From positions 1 through 64,000 of IMG/VR virus record IMGVR_UViG_3300025769_012879: DNA of 64,000 nucleotides; one strand, given 5' to 3'. Under the pieces are notes generated by a model that was not told the origin of the DNA, searched no databases, and saw only the letters and a program-made list of their open reading frames with translations. Of this stretch, positions 30,176 through 39,401 are shown piece by piece; the stretch's first letter is position 1, and every line of letters starts with the position of its first letter. The position numbers and the translations under genes are program-made. Source of the DNA: a virus.

Positions 30176-31447
30176 ATGGAAGAAAAAAGAATTAAAGTGC
30201 TCACTCTTGGTGATATGCCTTTGAGCACATCTGGAGTTGGCAATCAATCAAGATATGTTATAGAGGCGCTTCTGAAGAGTGGAAAATTTGAAGTTTTCTC
30301 TCTTGGTGGTGCTATGAAACACCCACAATATCAATTGATAAAGACAGAAGAATGGGGCGATTTGTGGAGAATTTTGCCGGTAGATCAGTTTGGAACAAAA
30401 GAAATTGTTCGTTCGGTAATTTGGAGAGAAAAACCAGATATTCTTTGGTTTATGACTGATCCTCGTTTTTGGGGTTGGTTGTGGGAAATGGATAACGAAA
30501 TTCGCACTAATGTCCCTATGGTTTATTATCACGTTTGGGATAACTATCCATATCCAAAATTTAATAAGAGATTTTATGAAAGTAATGATGTTATCGCTAC
30601 AATTTCTAAGTTAACTGATGACATTGTTAGAACAGTTGCCCCTGATGTAGAGGCAAAATATATTCCACATGCAGTAGATACAGAGACATTCAAAAAATTA
30701 TCAGATGAGGACATTCAGACTTTAAGAAAGAAGAATACAGACATCAACGGTGAAAGTTTAGATGAAAAGTTTATTGTACTATTCAATAGTAGGAATGCCA
30801 GAAGAAAACACAGTGGTACGCTAATTTTTTGGTTTAAAGAATTCTTAGAAAGGATTGGCGAAGATAAAGCGGTTCTTCTAATGCATACTGAACCAAAAGA
30901 TCCAAATGGTCCTGATTTAACTCAAATAATTGAAGATTTAGAACTCAACAAAGGGCAAGTTTTATTCTCTAGAGAGAAAGTAAGCGATAAAGAAATGGCG
31001 TCCATGTATAATTTAGCAGACGTAACGGTCAACATTTCAGATGCTGAAGGATTTGGTTTGTCGTGCCTTGAATCGCTCTCTTGTGGAACCCCTGTGGTCG
31101 GTGTTAGAACAGGAGGACTGCAAGACCAACTAACTAACGGTGAAGAGGTTTATGGTAAAATGATTGAACCATGTTCTCAGCAGATTGTTGGTTCACAATT
31201 AGTTCCATACGTTATGGAAGACAGAATAAACAAGCAAGACTTTATAAATGCTCTGTACGACATGTATTTTGCAGGAAAAGAAGGCAGGGAAGAGATTGGT
31301 GCAAAGGGAAGAGAGCATGTTATGAAAAATTTCAATTTTGAAAAGTTTAACGATTCATGGGTAAAGTTAATGACATCAACGCACGAAAAACATGGTTCTT
31401 GGAAAAATAGAAAAAATCGTCAAAATTGGAGAAGTGAATCACTATGA
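30176..31447 (+). CDS. GT-B glycosyltransferase, family 4-like
   Basis: 423 aa, ATG 30176. Two Rossmann halves are visible. The N-terminal part has S-G-V-G-N-Q-S-R-Y (donor-side loop), and the C-terminal part has E-G-F-G-L-S-C-L-E-S-L-S-C-G-T-P, the E-x7-E motif of retaining GT4 enzymes binding the nucleotide sugar. 'NSRNARRKHSG' marks the domain start. Donor and acceptor are unknown. It is the first gene of a plus-strand run of glycosyltransferase and sugar genes ending about 42.8 kb. It overlaps the next one by 4 nt. Confidence 0.85.
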   Translation: MEEKRIKVLTLGDMPLSTSGVGNQSRYVIEALLKSGKFEVFSLGGAMKHPQYQLIKTEEWGDLWRILPVDQFGTKEIVRSVIWREKPDILWFMTDPRFWGWLWEMDNEIRTNVPMVYYHVWDNYPYPKFNKRFYESNDVIATISKLTDDIVRTVAPDVEAKYIPHAVDTETFKKLSDEDIQTLRKKNTDINGESLDEKFIVLFNSRNARRKHSGTLIFWFKEFLERIGEDKAVLLMHTEPKDPNGPDLTQIIEDLELNKGQVLFSREKVSDKEMASMYNLADVTVNISDAEGFGLSCLESLSCGTPVVGVRTGGLQDQLTNGEEVYGKMIEPCSQQIVGSQLVPYVMEDRINKQDFINALYDMYFAGKEGREEIGAKGREHVMKNFNFEKFNDSWVKLMTSTHEKHGSWKNRKNRQNWRSESL

Positions 31448-32736
31448 AAAAGAAAGTATTGTTAGTTGGACCAGTATTAACACAATCGGGGTATGGAGAA
31501 CATGCTAGAATGGTTTATCGATCTTTAAAAAGTCGTCCGGATATTTTTGAGATATTTGTAAATCCTGTAAATTGGGGATCAACTAGTTGGACTTCAGAAG
31601 ACAGCGAAGAGCGAAAAGAAATTGATGAAATTATTAATAAAACATTTGAGCACATGCAAAAACAATTGCCTTTTGATGCAACTATCATGGTAACAATCCC
31701 GATTGAATGGAAGCAATATCGATCTGCTCCAATCAACATCGGCGTTTGTGCAGGCATTGAATCAAACATGGTATCGCCGCACTGGTTAGATGCAGCGAAT
31801 AGTTTTGTAGATAAGGTGATTGTCCCATCTGATTTTTCAAAAAGAACGTTCACAGACGGAGAGTGGGGCGCTAAAGATCCTAACGGAAATGAGGTTAAGT
31901 TAATATGCAACACAGGAGTTGAAGTAGTTCATTATCCAGTAGAAGAAGAATATTTGAACCCTTCTGACTGTTTGCACGAGAGTTTTAAGTTCAAATATGA
32001 TTTTAACTTTTTATGCGTTGCACAGTGGGGACCTAGAAAGAATATAGAAAACACAATAAGGTATTTTGTAGAAGAGTTCAAGGATGAGGAAGTTGGTCTT
32101 GTCTTGAAAGTTTCAATCAAGGATGGTTCAACAATAGATTTTTACGAAGCAAAAAAGAGACTGACAGCACTTTTAAGTTCATATCCTGATAGAAAATGCG
32201 ATGTTAACTTAATTCATGGATATATGAGCAAGGAAGAGTTAAGTTCTCTCTACACTCATCCACAAATCAAAGCAATGATTAACTTTGGTCACGGAGAAGG
32301 TTATGGTTTGCCATTATTTGAAGCAGCAGCAGTCGGACTTCCAGTAATTACTCATGATTGGGGTGGGCAAAAAGACTTTCTATACGCACCAAAGAAGGAT
32401 AAGAAGGGTAAAGAAAAGATTAAACCACATTTCAGCAAAATCTCTTATGATTTAAATCCAATTCAAAAAGAAGCAGTCTGGGATGGTGTTTTGCAACCTG
32501 AAACAAAATGGGCGTTTCCTCACTGGGGATCGTGTCGTATTGCCATGAGACAGTGCTTTGAAAACTACGGACTCTTCTCTGGACAAGCAAAGAAGTTGAA
32601 GAAGTGGGTGGTCAAAACTTTCACTAAAGAGAGTATAGAAAAAGAGTTTATTGAAAAGTCTTTAGGGGATTATTTTATCCTGAACGATATTCACGATGAA
32701 ATCGATGATATGATAAGTGGATTAATGGATGATTAA
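31444..32736 (+). CDS. GT-B glycosyltransferase, family 4-like
   Basis: 430 aa. ATG 31444 overlaps the previous stop (ATGA). N-terminal half: G-P-V-L-T-Q-S-G-Y-G-E-H-A-R. C-terminal half: Q-W-G-P-R-K-N, then G-H-G-E-G-Y-G-L-P-L-F-E-A-A-A-V-G-L-P-V with the E-x7-E motif. An extra loop of about 20 residues (KKDKKGKEKIKPH) follows. It is probably a retaining transferase adding the second sugar of the same glycan as its neighbour. Acceptor unknown. It overlaps the next gene by 8 nt. Confidence 0.83.
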   Translation: MKKKVLLVGPVLTQSGYGEHARMVYRSLKSRPDIFEIFVNPVNWGSTSWTSEDSEERKEIDEIINKTFEHMQKQLPFDATIMVTIPIEWKQYRSAPINIGVCAGIESNMVSPHWLDAANSFVDKVIVPSDFSKRTFTDGEWGAKDPNGNEVKLICNTGVEVVHYPVEEEYLNPSDCLHESFKFKYDFNFLCVAQWGPRKNIENTIRYFVEEFKDEEVGLVLKVSIKDGSTIDFYEAKKRLTALLSSYPDRKCDVNLIHGYMSKEELSSLYTHPQIKAMINFGHGEGYGLPLFEAAAVGLPVITHDWGGQKDFLYAPKKDKKGKEKIKPHFSKISYDLNPIQKEAVWDGVLQPETKWAFPHWGSCRIAMRQCFENYGLFSGQAKKLKKWVVKTFTKESIEKEFIEKSLGDYFILNDIHDEIDDMISGLMDD

Positions 32737-35164
32737 AAAAATAATATTTGTCTCAGATTTTTTCACTGAACAATTGACTGGAGGCGCGGAATTAACTTTT
32801 GAGGCGCTGATTGAATCATGTATATTTTCACATATAAAAGTGAATTCGAAGCAGTTAACAAAAACTTTTATTAATGACAATAAAGACAATTATTGGATTT
32901 TTGGAAATACTCATACTTTAAATGATGAGTTGTTGTTTTATATTAGTAAAAATTTAAATTATTCAACAATACAGTTTGATTACAAGTTTTGTAAGTATCG
33001 ACTACCAGAACTTCACGAGGAGAAGGGAGAAAATCCTTGTGATTGTAGTTCAAGTCGCCACGGTAAGATTTATTCAATCTTTTTAGCAAAATCTAACTCT
33101 ATTTGGTGGATGTCTAAAGAACAAAGAGATATTCACTTTTCCCACTTTCCTTATTTAGAAAAAACAGAAAATCATGTTTTAAGTTCCGTTTTTTCAGATA
33201 GTAACTTAAAGTTTTTTGAAGAGCATGAAAAGCAAGATAAAAATAATAAATACATTATTTTAAACTCAAATTCATGGGTCAAGGGAGTTCAAAAATCAAT
33301 AGAATATGCCGAGAAGAACAAACTTGACTATGATCTAGTTGAAAAGTTAACACATGATCAACTTTTAAGGACTTTAAGTGAATATAGTGGTTTGATATTT
33401 TTACCACAAGGGAAAGATACCTGTCCTCGTATAACAATTGAAGCAAAATTACTTGACTGTGAATTGATATTAAATGATAATGTCCAACACAAGGACGAAG
33501 AATGGTTTGAGAATAAAGATAAAATTATCGAGCATCTTAAAGAAAGTAAGAAACTATTTTGGAAGTATTTTGAAGATTTGTTTTTGAATAGTCTTGAAGG
33601 AGACGAAGATATACATTTCAAATTGGTTGTGACTTGTAGAAATGCGGAAGATACAATTGTTAAAACTATTAATAGTATTAAGGAACAAACATACTCAAAC
33701 TTTGAGTGCATTATTTCAGATGATTACTCAACTGATAAAACCTGCTCAATAATTGAAAGAGAAATTGACGGTGACAGTAGATTTAAGTTGGTTAAAAATG
33801 ATAAACAATCATTTCCTTGTAAAAATACTGAGATAGCAATTGACTCTTCTACAGATATAAAAGACGATGACGTAATATTTGTTCTTGGTGGTGATGATTG
33901 GTTACCAAGTAGAATAGTCTTGAGCAGACTTGCGTATCACTACAAATTAAATGATTGTTGGTGTACTTATGGTTCCTGGTGGACACAGAACAAAGAAATG
34001 ACTCCTTTTTATATGCAACAGTACAGAGCAGACATTGTAAAATTAAATCTCTTTAGAAGTTCTCCCTGGGTAGCATCTTCTCCAAGAACATTCAAATATT
34101 TCTTATGGGATAAGATTGACAAAGAGGATCTTACGGATGTTGATGGGGAATACTATAAGTGTGCAACAGATTTTGCCTACTTCATACCAATATTGGAAAT
34201 GGCAGGAAATAGAAGTTTGTACATAAACGATATTTTGTACACATATAATCGTGAAACACCAATGAATATGGATAAAATATATCCTGGCAAACAGCACGAA
34301 AATGAATTAAAGATAAGAAAAAGAAAGAGGTACTCACCGTTAAACTCTAACTATCCAAACTGGAGTATCGCTTGCATATCTTATAATGATGCTAAATACT
34401 TGCAAGGGTTTTTGAACTCCTGTTTAGGTCAAGAAGGTCTCAAAGACATATTTGTTGTTGACCATAGAAGTGATGATAATACCCATGATGTTTTAGAGAG
34501 AATGAAAGATAAGTGCTCTGAGCATGGTATAGAACTAAACTCAGTAAGATGTGAACAAGATTTTAGTGCCAACTTTACTATGGCAGATTTAAGACTGATG
34601 AGTGTGAAGGGGTGTAAACAAGAACTTGTTTCTATACAAGATGCAGATAACCTGCTTGGTCCAAACATGCCAGAACTTGTTAGAGCAGCGTCAATAGTTT
34701 TGAATAAAGACCGTAAAAAATATCTCTTCGGTGTATCATATCCAGTGCCCGTCGTTTATGACGGGATAGAGATTCACAACAAAAAAGTTGTTAATCATGG
34801 TCGATGCATCATGCATAACCCAATACCAAGAATTTTATTAAAAAGTCGCACTGATTGCTATCAAGACGGAAGATATTATAGATTCAAAGACATTCATGCT
34901 CCAAACGGAGAAAATGATAGTTTGGTAGTTAGGATGCCATACGCTGCAAGCACAAACATTTCTTTGAGTTTTAGAGATAAAGAGAGGCAAAAGTTAAGAA
35001 GTGTGATGGGTGATTATTTTGAGAAATCAACAAGTGGAGAAGTTGATAAAGGTTATTTAGATAGTTTTAAAGATGGTGATCTCGGCAAGGGAGAAGTGTT
35101 TGATATTGACGGCATGGAAAACCCAATATTCTCAATTGTTGATGAGGAATATAATTGTCAATGA
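32729..35164 (+). CDS. Three-domain glycosyltransferase (GT-B-like plus two GT2)
   Basis: 811 aa. Residues 1-270 resemble a GT-B-type domain: D-F-F-T-E-Q-L-T-G-G-A-E at the N-terminus and D-T-C-P-R-I-T-I-E-A-K near 235. A GT-A/GT2 domain spans about 290-420, with V-T-C-R-N-A-E-D, S-D-D-Y-S-T-D and the metal motif G-G-D-D-W. A second GT2-like domain (about 545-720) has A-C-I-S-Y-N-D-A-K and V-D-H-R-S-D-D-N and Q-D-A-D-N. One polypeptide could add two or three sugars in order, as in bacterial capsule polymerases. There are no membrane segments. It overlaps the next gene by 4 nt. Confidence 0.75.
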   Translation: MIKKIIFVSDFFTEQLTGGAELTFEALIESCIFSHIKVNSKQLTKTFINDNKDNYWIFGNTHTLNDELLFYISKNLNYSTIQFDYKFCKYRLPELHEEKGENPCDCSSSRHGKIYSIFLAKSNSIWWMSKEQRDIHFSHFPYLEKTENHVLSSVFSDSNLKFFEEHEKQDKNNKYIILNSNSWVKGVQKSIEYAEKNKLDYDLVEKLTHDQLLRTLSEYSGLIFLPQGKDTCPRITIEAKLLDCELILNDNVQHKDEEWFENKDKIIEHLKESKKLFWKYFEDLFLNSLEGDEDIHFKLVVTCRNAEDTIVKTINSIKEQTYSNFECIISDDYSTDKTCSIIEREIDGDSRFKLVKNDKQSFPCKNTEIAIDSSTDIKDDDVIFVLGGDDWLPSRIVLSRLAYHYKLNDCWCTYGSWWTQNKEMTPFYMQQYRADIVKLNLFRSSPWVASSPRTFKYFLWDKIDKEDLTDVDGEYYKCATDFAYFIPILEMAGNRSLYINDILYTYNRETPMNMDKIYPGKQHENELKIRKRKRYSPLNSNYPNWSIACISYNDAKYLQGFLNSCLGQEGLKDIFVVDHRSDDNTHDVLERMKDKCSEHGIELNSVRCEQDFSANFTMADLRLMSVKGCKQELVSIQDADNLLGPNMPELVRAASIVLNKDRKKYLFGVSYPVPVVYDGIEIHNKKVVNHGRCIMHNPIPRILLKSRTDCYQDGRYYRFKDIHAPNGENDSLVVRMPYAASTNISLSFRDKERQKLRSVMGDYFEKSTSGEVDKGYLDSFKDGDLGKGEVFDIDGMENPIFSIVDEEYNCQ

Positions 35165-36261
35165 AAAAGAAGGTGTGTTTTATAGCAGCAAACGATTATG
35201 CTAATTGTTTAACTGAGTGGCGCAATTGCTTGAATACATATTCAGACAAATATGAGGCAAAAATAATTTGCTTTCATAAGCACACTTTTAAATACAGTTC
35301 TCAGCATGATTGGGATATTGACGGTTCTACATCTGAAGATTTAGAGTCCGCTAAGAATTGGTTGCTACAAAGTGATATAGTGATTGTCGCAGAAGAAATT
35401 GGCGTACATTGTAATAGAGGCGTTGCGGAAGAATATTCGAATAAAGGAGAAATTTCAAATATTGATGAATATAGGAGCAGCACTTTACTTAAGATTGATA
35501 ATTTGTTTCAAATTGAACTTTATGGAAAAGATAAACCGAAAAAAATGATCAATTTTCACTCTGGAAGCGTCTATAGGAGACAGTATAAACCCCTCAACTA
35601 TTTTAGTTTTGAATATCAAAAAACCTTTTATGGTCCAGATCTCTATAGATTGGGACCTAACAAGGAAAAAGATAGAGTTGTTTACTGCACTTATGTTTCT
35701 GGTCTTTCTTCAAGTCAAACTAAAAAAATGATTGATGAAAAGTTTAACAAAGAAAAAATAATAATTTCTCACACACCATCAAATGTTAAAAATAAGGGCA
35801 CTAAGTCTATAAATAGAGTTGTTAATAGGGTGTTAAAAAATATAAAAAATCCTGACAGATTTGAGTATGTTGTAAGAACTGGTGTATCTCATGATGAGAT
35901 AATTGATCTAAAAAAGAATTCTCACATTTGTATAGGTGAGTTTACAGATCAATCTTTTGATATTGGTGGATTTGGTGTTAGTACGATTGAAAGTGCTGCT
36001 TATGGAAATGTCTGTCTTGCATCAACTTACAACATAACAGAGGACGCTGTTAATAAAGCAAATGAGGGAGTTGGCAGCAAACAAATGAAAATTGTTGATA
36101 TTGGAAACACTGAATCTTATTTTGAAAAAGTTCTTACAAGAATTTTATCTCTTGAAACAGATAAAATTAAAAAACTTGCAAATGTGACGTATAATTGGTA
36201 TGAGGAATACTTGTCACCAATGTCTGTGTGCAAGAAATTAGAATATGAGTTTGAAAACTAA
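35161..36261 (+). CDS. GT-B-like glycosyltransferase
   Basis: 366 aa; ATG 35161 overlaps the previous stop (ATGA), preferred over TTG 35155. The N-terminal Rossmann half starts M-K-K-K-V-C-F-I-A-A-N-D-Y. The C-terminal half contains G-G-F-G-V-S-T-I-E-S-A-A-Y-G-N-V, an E-x7-like motif as in GT4 enzymes, so I place it in the GT-B superfamily with less certainty than its neighbours. It is the last transferase before the HisH gene and overlaps it by 17 nt. Confidence 0.65.
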   Translation: MKKKVCFIAANDYANCLTEWRNCLNTYSDKYEAKIICFHKHTFKYSSQHDWDIDGSTSEDLESAKNWLLQSDIVIVAEEIGVHCNRGVAEEYSNKGEISNIDEYRSSTLLKIDNLFQIELYGKDKPKKMINFHSGSVYRRQYKPLNYFSFEYQKTFYGPDLYRLGPNKEKDRVVYCTYVSGLSSSQTKKMIDEKFNKEKIIISHTPSNVKNKGTKSINRVVNRVLKNIKNPDRFEYVVRTGVSHDEIIDLKKNSHICIGEFTDQSFDIGGFGVSTIESAAYGNVCLASTYNITEDAVNKANEGVGSKQMKIVDIGNTESYFEKVLTRILSLETDKIKKLANVTYNWYEEYLSPMSVCKKLEYEFEN

Positions 36262-36874
36262 AATAGGTATAGTTGATTATGGATTGGGTAACGTTGGATC
36301 CATACAGAACATGCTTAAAAAGATTGGATATCATGATGTTTGCGTTGTAAAAAGTAAAAATGATTTCAATAAAGTTTCAAAATTAATTTTACCCGGCGTT
36401 GGTGCTTTTGATACAGCAATGAAAAAAATCCAAGATAGTTTTGGAATTGAGTATCTAAAAGATCAGATTATAAATAAAAAACAATCAACTCTTGGCATAT
36501 GTCTAGGTATGCAAGTTTTGGCAAACGATAGCGAAGAAGGTTGTTTGAAAGGACTTGAACTTATAGATTGTTCTGTCAAAAAGATAATTGTTGAAGAAGG
36601 GACAAATTTAAAAATTCCACACATGGGTTGGAATTATGTAAAAACAGAAAAAGAAAATCTATTAATGAGTGGATTGGAAAACAAAGATTACTATTTTGTT
36701 CATTCCTATTATGTTGATTGTCATAATCAAGAAAATGTCTTAATGACAACAAATTACCATAAGGACTTTGCTTCTGTGATATCCCGTGATAATATTTACG
36801 GTGTTCAATTTCACCCTGAAAAAAGTCATAAGCATGGTATGAAATTACTGAAAAACTTTGTTGAACTATGCTGA
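36245..36874 (+). CDS. hisH: HisH-like glutaminase for acetamidino-sugar synthesis
   Basis: 209 aa class-I glutamine amidotransferase: D-Y-G-L-G-N (11-16), oxyanion loop P-G-V-G-A-F, nucleophile Cys86 in G-I-C-L-G-M-Q, and His190/Glu192 in F-H-P-E. It frees ammonia from glutamine and passes it through HisF. In histidine synthesis this pair makes IGP. Next to WbpG it instead supplies ammonia for turning an N-acetyl group into an acetamidino group, as P. aeruginosa HisH2 does for B-band O-antigen. No other his genes are present. The start at ATG 36245 overlaps the transferase by 17 nt; TTG 36251 is an alternative. Confidence 0.88.
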   Translation: MSLKTKIGIVDYGLGNVGSIQNMLKKIGYHDVCVVKSKNDFNKVSKLILPGVGAFDTAMKKIQDSFGIEYLKDQIINKKQSTLGICLGMQVLANDSEEGCLKGLELIDCSVKKIIVEEGTNLKIPHMGWNYVKTEKENLLMSGLENKDYYFVHSYYVDCHNQENVLMTTNYHKDFASVISRDNIYGVQFHPEKSHKHGMKLLKNFVELC

Positions 36875-37638
36875 GAAAAAGAATAATACCATGTCTTTTA
36901 ATGCTGGATGGCAATTTAGTAAAGACGAGAAAATTTAAAGAACCAAAATATGTTGGCGATCCAATAAATGCTGTAACCATCTTCAATGATAAAGAGTTGG
37001 ATGAGATTATCTTACTAGATATTGGTTGTTCAAAAAATAATACTGAAATAAACTACGATATTCTTGAAAAGGTTGTTAAAGAATGCTTTATCCCTCTAAC
37101 CTATGGCGGTGGAGTGCAAACTATAGACCAGATGAAAAAAATCTTTTCTTTGGGAGTAGAGAAAATAGTAGTAAACAATTCAGCAATAAACAATCCTAAA
37201 CTTTTAAAAGAAGCAGTTAAAATGTTTGGATCACAGAGTATAATAGCAGGAGTTGATGTTAAGAAAAGTTTTTTTAAGAAAAACAAGATCTTTTCACACG
37301 TAAGCGGAAAAACCTTAAATAAACCGTTAGAGAAATATTTTATCGAATTGCAAGAAATTGGAGTTGGTGAAGTGTTTTTAAACTCTGTTGACGGAGATGG
37401 GACCTGGGAGGGTTACGATGTCAGTACCAACAAAGCAATATCAAAACTTTTAAATGTGCCAATTATTGCTTGCGGAGGCGCGGGAAACCATAAACATATT
37501 CATTCTCTGTTTAATAGTACAGATGTTATGGCAGCAGCGCTTGGAAGTATGGCAGTTTATCAAAAGAAAGATTTTGGCGTTTTAATAAATTTTCCGCTAA
37601 AAAAAGAAAGAGAGAGAATTTTATATGAAAGAGTGTAA
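36868..37638 (+). CDS. hisF: HisF-like synthase subunit (HisF2 type)
   Basis: 256 aa (beta/alpha)8 barrel. R-I-I-P-C-L-L-M-L-D-G, G-D-P-I-N-A-V, T-Y-G-G-G-V, A-G-V-D-V-K, N-S-V-D-G-D-G-T and A-C-G-G-A-G are the phosphate- and ammonia-channel strands of the family. True HisF has catalytic Asp11 in C-L-D; here it is Leu, while the second aspartate (V-D-V-K) is kept. This loss fits the HisF2 subgroup that only delivers ammonia to WbpG. It overlaps hisH by 7 nt and wbpG by 14 nt, so the three proteins are made together. Confidence 0.86.
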   Translation: MLRKRIIPCLLMLDGNLVKTRKFKEPKYVGDPINAVTIFNDKELDEIILLDIGCSKNNTEINYDILEKVVKECFIPLTYGGGVQTIDQMKKIFSLGVEKIVVNNSAINNPKLLKEAVKMFGSQSIIAGVDVKKSFFKKNKIFSHVSGKTLNKPLEKYFIELQEIGVGEVFLNSVDGDGTWEGYDVSTNKAISKLLNVPIIACGGAGNHKHIHSLFNSTDVMAAALGSMAVYQKKDFGVLINFPLKKERERILYERV

Positions 37639-38758
37639 TATATGTCTATATAACGACGATGCGATACCACACATCGATTTTGATGAGAATGGGGTGTGCA
37701 ATTATTGCAAGCAGCATGAAACAATGTCAGTAGAGTTTCCCATTGGGGAATCTGGTGATCAAAAACTAAATGACATTATTCAGCAGATAAAAGAAGATGG
37801 TAAAACAAAGCAATACGACGTTGTTGTTGGGTTTAGCGGTGGATGTGATTCTTCTTACCTACTAGACTTGGCAGTTAAGCATGGGTTGAGACCATTAGCA
37901 GTTCATTATGACAACACATGGAACTCTAAGATTGCAGTTGAAAATATTTACAAACTAACAAAAAAACTAAATGTAGACTTATATACACACGTTGTCGACA
38001 CAAAAGAACACAATTTGGTTTATAGGTCTCTATTGAACGCATCAGTTCCAGATATTGATAGTCACAATGATATGGGGTTACAAACAACTTTGTATCTAGC
38101 GGCAGAGAAATATAACATTAAATACATTTGGCAGGGTCACGCTTTTAGAACTGAGGGGATTACCCCGCATGGATGGACCTATATTGATGCAAAGTACGTT
38201 CAGAGCGTCCACACAGCGAATGGTGGCAAGAAAATCAAGACAATACCATTAATGTGGTTGCACAAATGGTTTAAATGGATGCTATACAATAAAATAAAAA
38301 GAATAAGACCTCTCTATTATATTGATTATAAGAAGCAGGAAGTTAAGAAATATCTAAAAGAGAAGTATGATTGGGAATGGTATGGTGGTCATCATATGGA
38401 GAATAAGACTGCATACTTTGTAAACAACTATTGGTTGCCTAATAAGTTTAAAATAGACACTAGAATTGTAGAGTTATCAGCACAGATTAGATCGGGACAC
38501 ATGACAAAACAGGAAGCAAAGGAAGTTTTGTCAGAAAAAATGACATACGATGACAGTTTGACAGATGAGGTTAAAAGTCGTTTAGGGTTGACAGATGAAG
38601 AGTTTGGTGTTATAATGAGGAACCCTAATAAAAGTTTCAAAGATTTTAAAAACTACAAAAAGACTTTTGAAAATTTAAGATGGGTTTTTTGGTTACTATA
38701 CAAAACAAACTTTGTACCAAAAAGTTTTTACGATAAATACACAAAAAAATATGATTAA
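37625..38758 (+). CDS. wbpG: N-acetyl sugar amidotransferase (WbpG/PseA-like)
   Basis: 377 aa. Zinc knuckle C4-x2-C7 and C25-x2-C28, then the ATP-pyrophosphatase P-loop G-F-S-G-G-C-D-S-S (69-77). The enzyme activates the N-acetyl carbonyl with ATP, and ammonia from HisH/HisF replaces the oxygen, giving an acetamidino group. In P. aeruginosa the set WbpG-HisH2-HisF2 does this on a 2,3-diacetamido uronic acid; PseA acts on pseudaminic acid. The conserved middle (QGHAFRTEGITPHGW) is also typical. ATG 37625 starts inside hisF. Confidence 0.9.
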   Translation: MKECNICLYNDDAIPHIDFDENGVCNYCKQHETMSVEFPIGESGDQKLNDIIQQIKEDGKTKQYDVVVGFSGGCDSSYLLDLAVKHGLRPLAVHYDNTWNSKIAVENIYKLTKKLNVDLYTHVVDTKEHNLVYRSLLNASVPDIDSHNDMGLQTTLYLAAEKYNIKYIWQGHAFRTEGITPHGWTYIDAKYVQSVHTANGGKKIKTIPLMWLHKWFKWMLYNKIKRIRPLYYIDYKKQEVKKYLKEKYDWEWYGGHHMENKTAYFVNNYWLPNKFKIDTRIVELSAQIRSGHMTKQEAKEVLSEKMTYDDSLTDEVKSRLGLTDEEFGVIMRNPNKSFKDFKNYKKTFENLRWVFWLLYKTNFVPKSFYDKYTKKYD

Positions 38759-39401
38759 AAAAGTTATTATACTCGGAACAGGTGGAAATTGCCTGGATAT
38801 ATTAGACACAATCAACGATATTAATGAAAAAGAAAAGAAATATGAATGTGTCGGTTTTTTAGACGACAATGAAAGCATGTGGGGCAAAACCTTAATGGGT
38901 AAAAAAGTTTTAGGTCCGCTCAAACTTGCTAAAGATTATGATGATTGCTTTTTTGTAAATGGAATAGGGAGCGATAGAACCTTTCTGTTTAAAAAGAAGA
39001 TTATCGATTCAACTGGTGTAACACTAGATAAGTTTGAAACAATTATTCATCCCACTGCAAGTGTTTCTAGGACTGCAAAACTTGGTAATGGAGTTGTTGT
39101 ATTTCAAAATGTTACAATTACCACAAATGTGGAGGTGGGTAATCATGTTATTATTTTACCCAATTCAATAGTAAGTCACGACTCAATAGTTGGTGATTAT
39201 TGTTGTATAACTGGCGGTGTTGCTATTTCTGGAATGGTTAAGATAGGAGAGTTCTGCTATGTTGGTACTGGCAGTTCAATTAGAAATGGTGTGACAGTAG
39301 GTAAGAACAGTTTGATAGGCATGGGAGGCGTAGTTACAAAAGATATTGAGTCTGAATCAGTTGTTTACGGAGCACCCGCAAAATTTATTAGGAAAACATG
39401 A
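38751..39401 (+). CDS. PglD/NeuD-like sugar N/O-acetyltransferase
   Basis: 216 aa from ATG 38751, which overlaps the preceding stop by 8 nt; TTG 38712 is less likely. An N-terminal Rossmann-like nucleotide-sugar domain (V-I-I-L-G-T-G-G-N) is followed by a left-handed beta helix of hexapeptide repeats (e.g. LGNGVVVF, VGNHVIIL, IGEFCYVG). It ends with the acetyl-CoA region G-A-P-A-K-F-I. PglD and NeuD relatives acetylate amino sugars or sialic acids. The exact substrate is unknown; an amino group on the sugar made by the neighbours is plausible. Confidence 0.82.
   Translation: MIKKVIILGTGGNCLDILDTINDINEKEKKYECVGFLDDNESMWGKTLMGKKVLGPLKLAKDYDDCFFVNGIGSDRTFLFKKKIIDSTGVTLDKFETIIHPTASVSRTAKLGNGVVVFQNVTITTNVEVGNHVIILPNSIVSHDSIVGDYCCITGGVAISGMVKIGEFCYVGTGSSIRNGVTVGKNSLIGMGGVVTKDIESESVVYGAPAKFIRKT

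Noticed and set aside
31515-31913. 132-codon minus-strand frame
   Set aside because: Antisense to a well-supported glycosyltransferase; no ribosome site or motif.
36576-36986. 136-codon minus-strand frame across the hisH/hisF junction
   Set aside because: Opposite two genes with full catalytic motifs; the product is Phe/Leu/Ser-rich and unrecognisable.
36245-37638. HisH/HisF as histidine biosynthesis
   Set aside because: No other his gene is present, the HisF-like protein lacks the first catalytic aspartate, and both genes overlap the WbpG-like gene.
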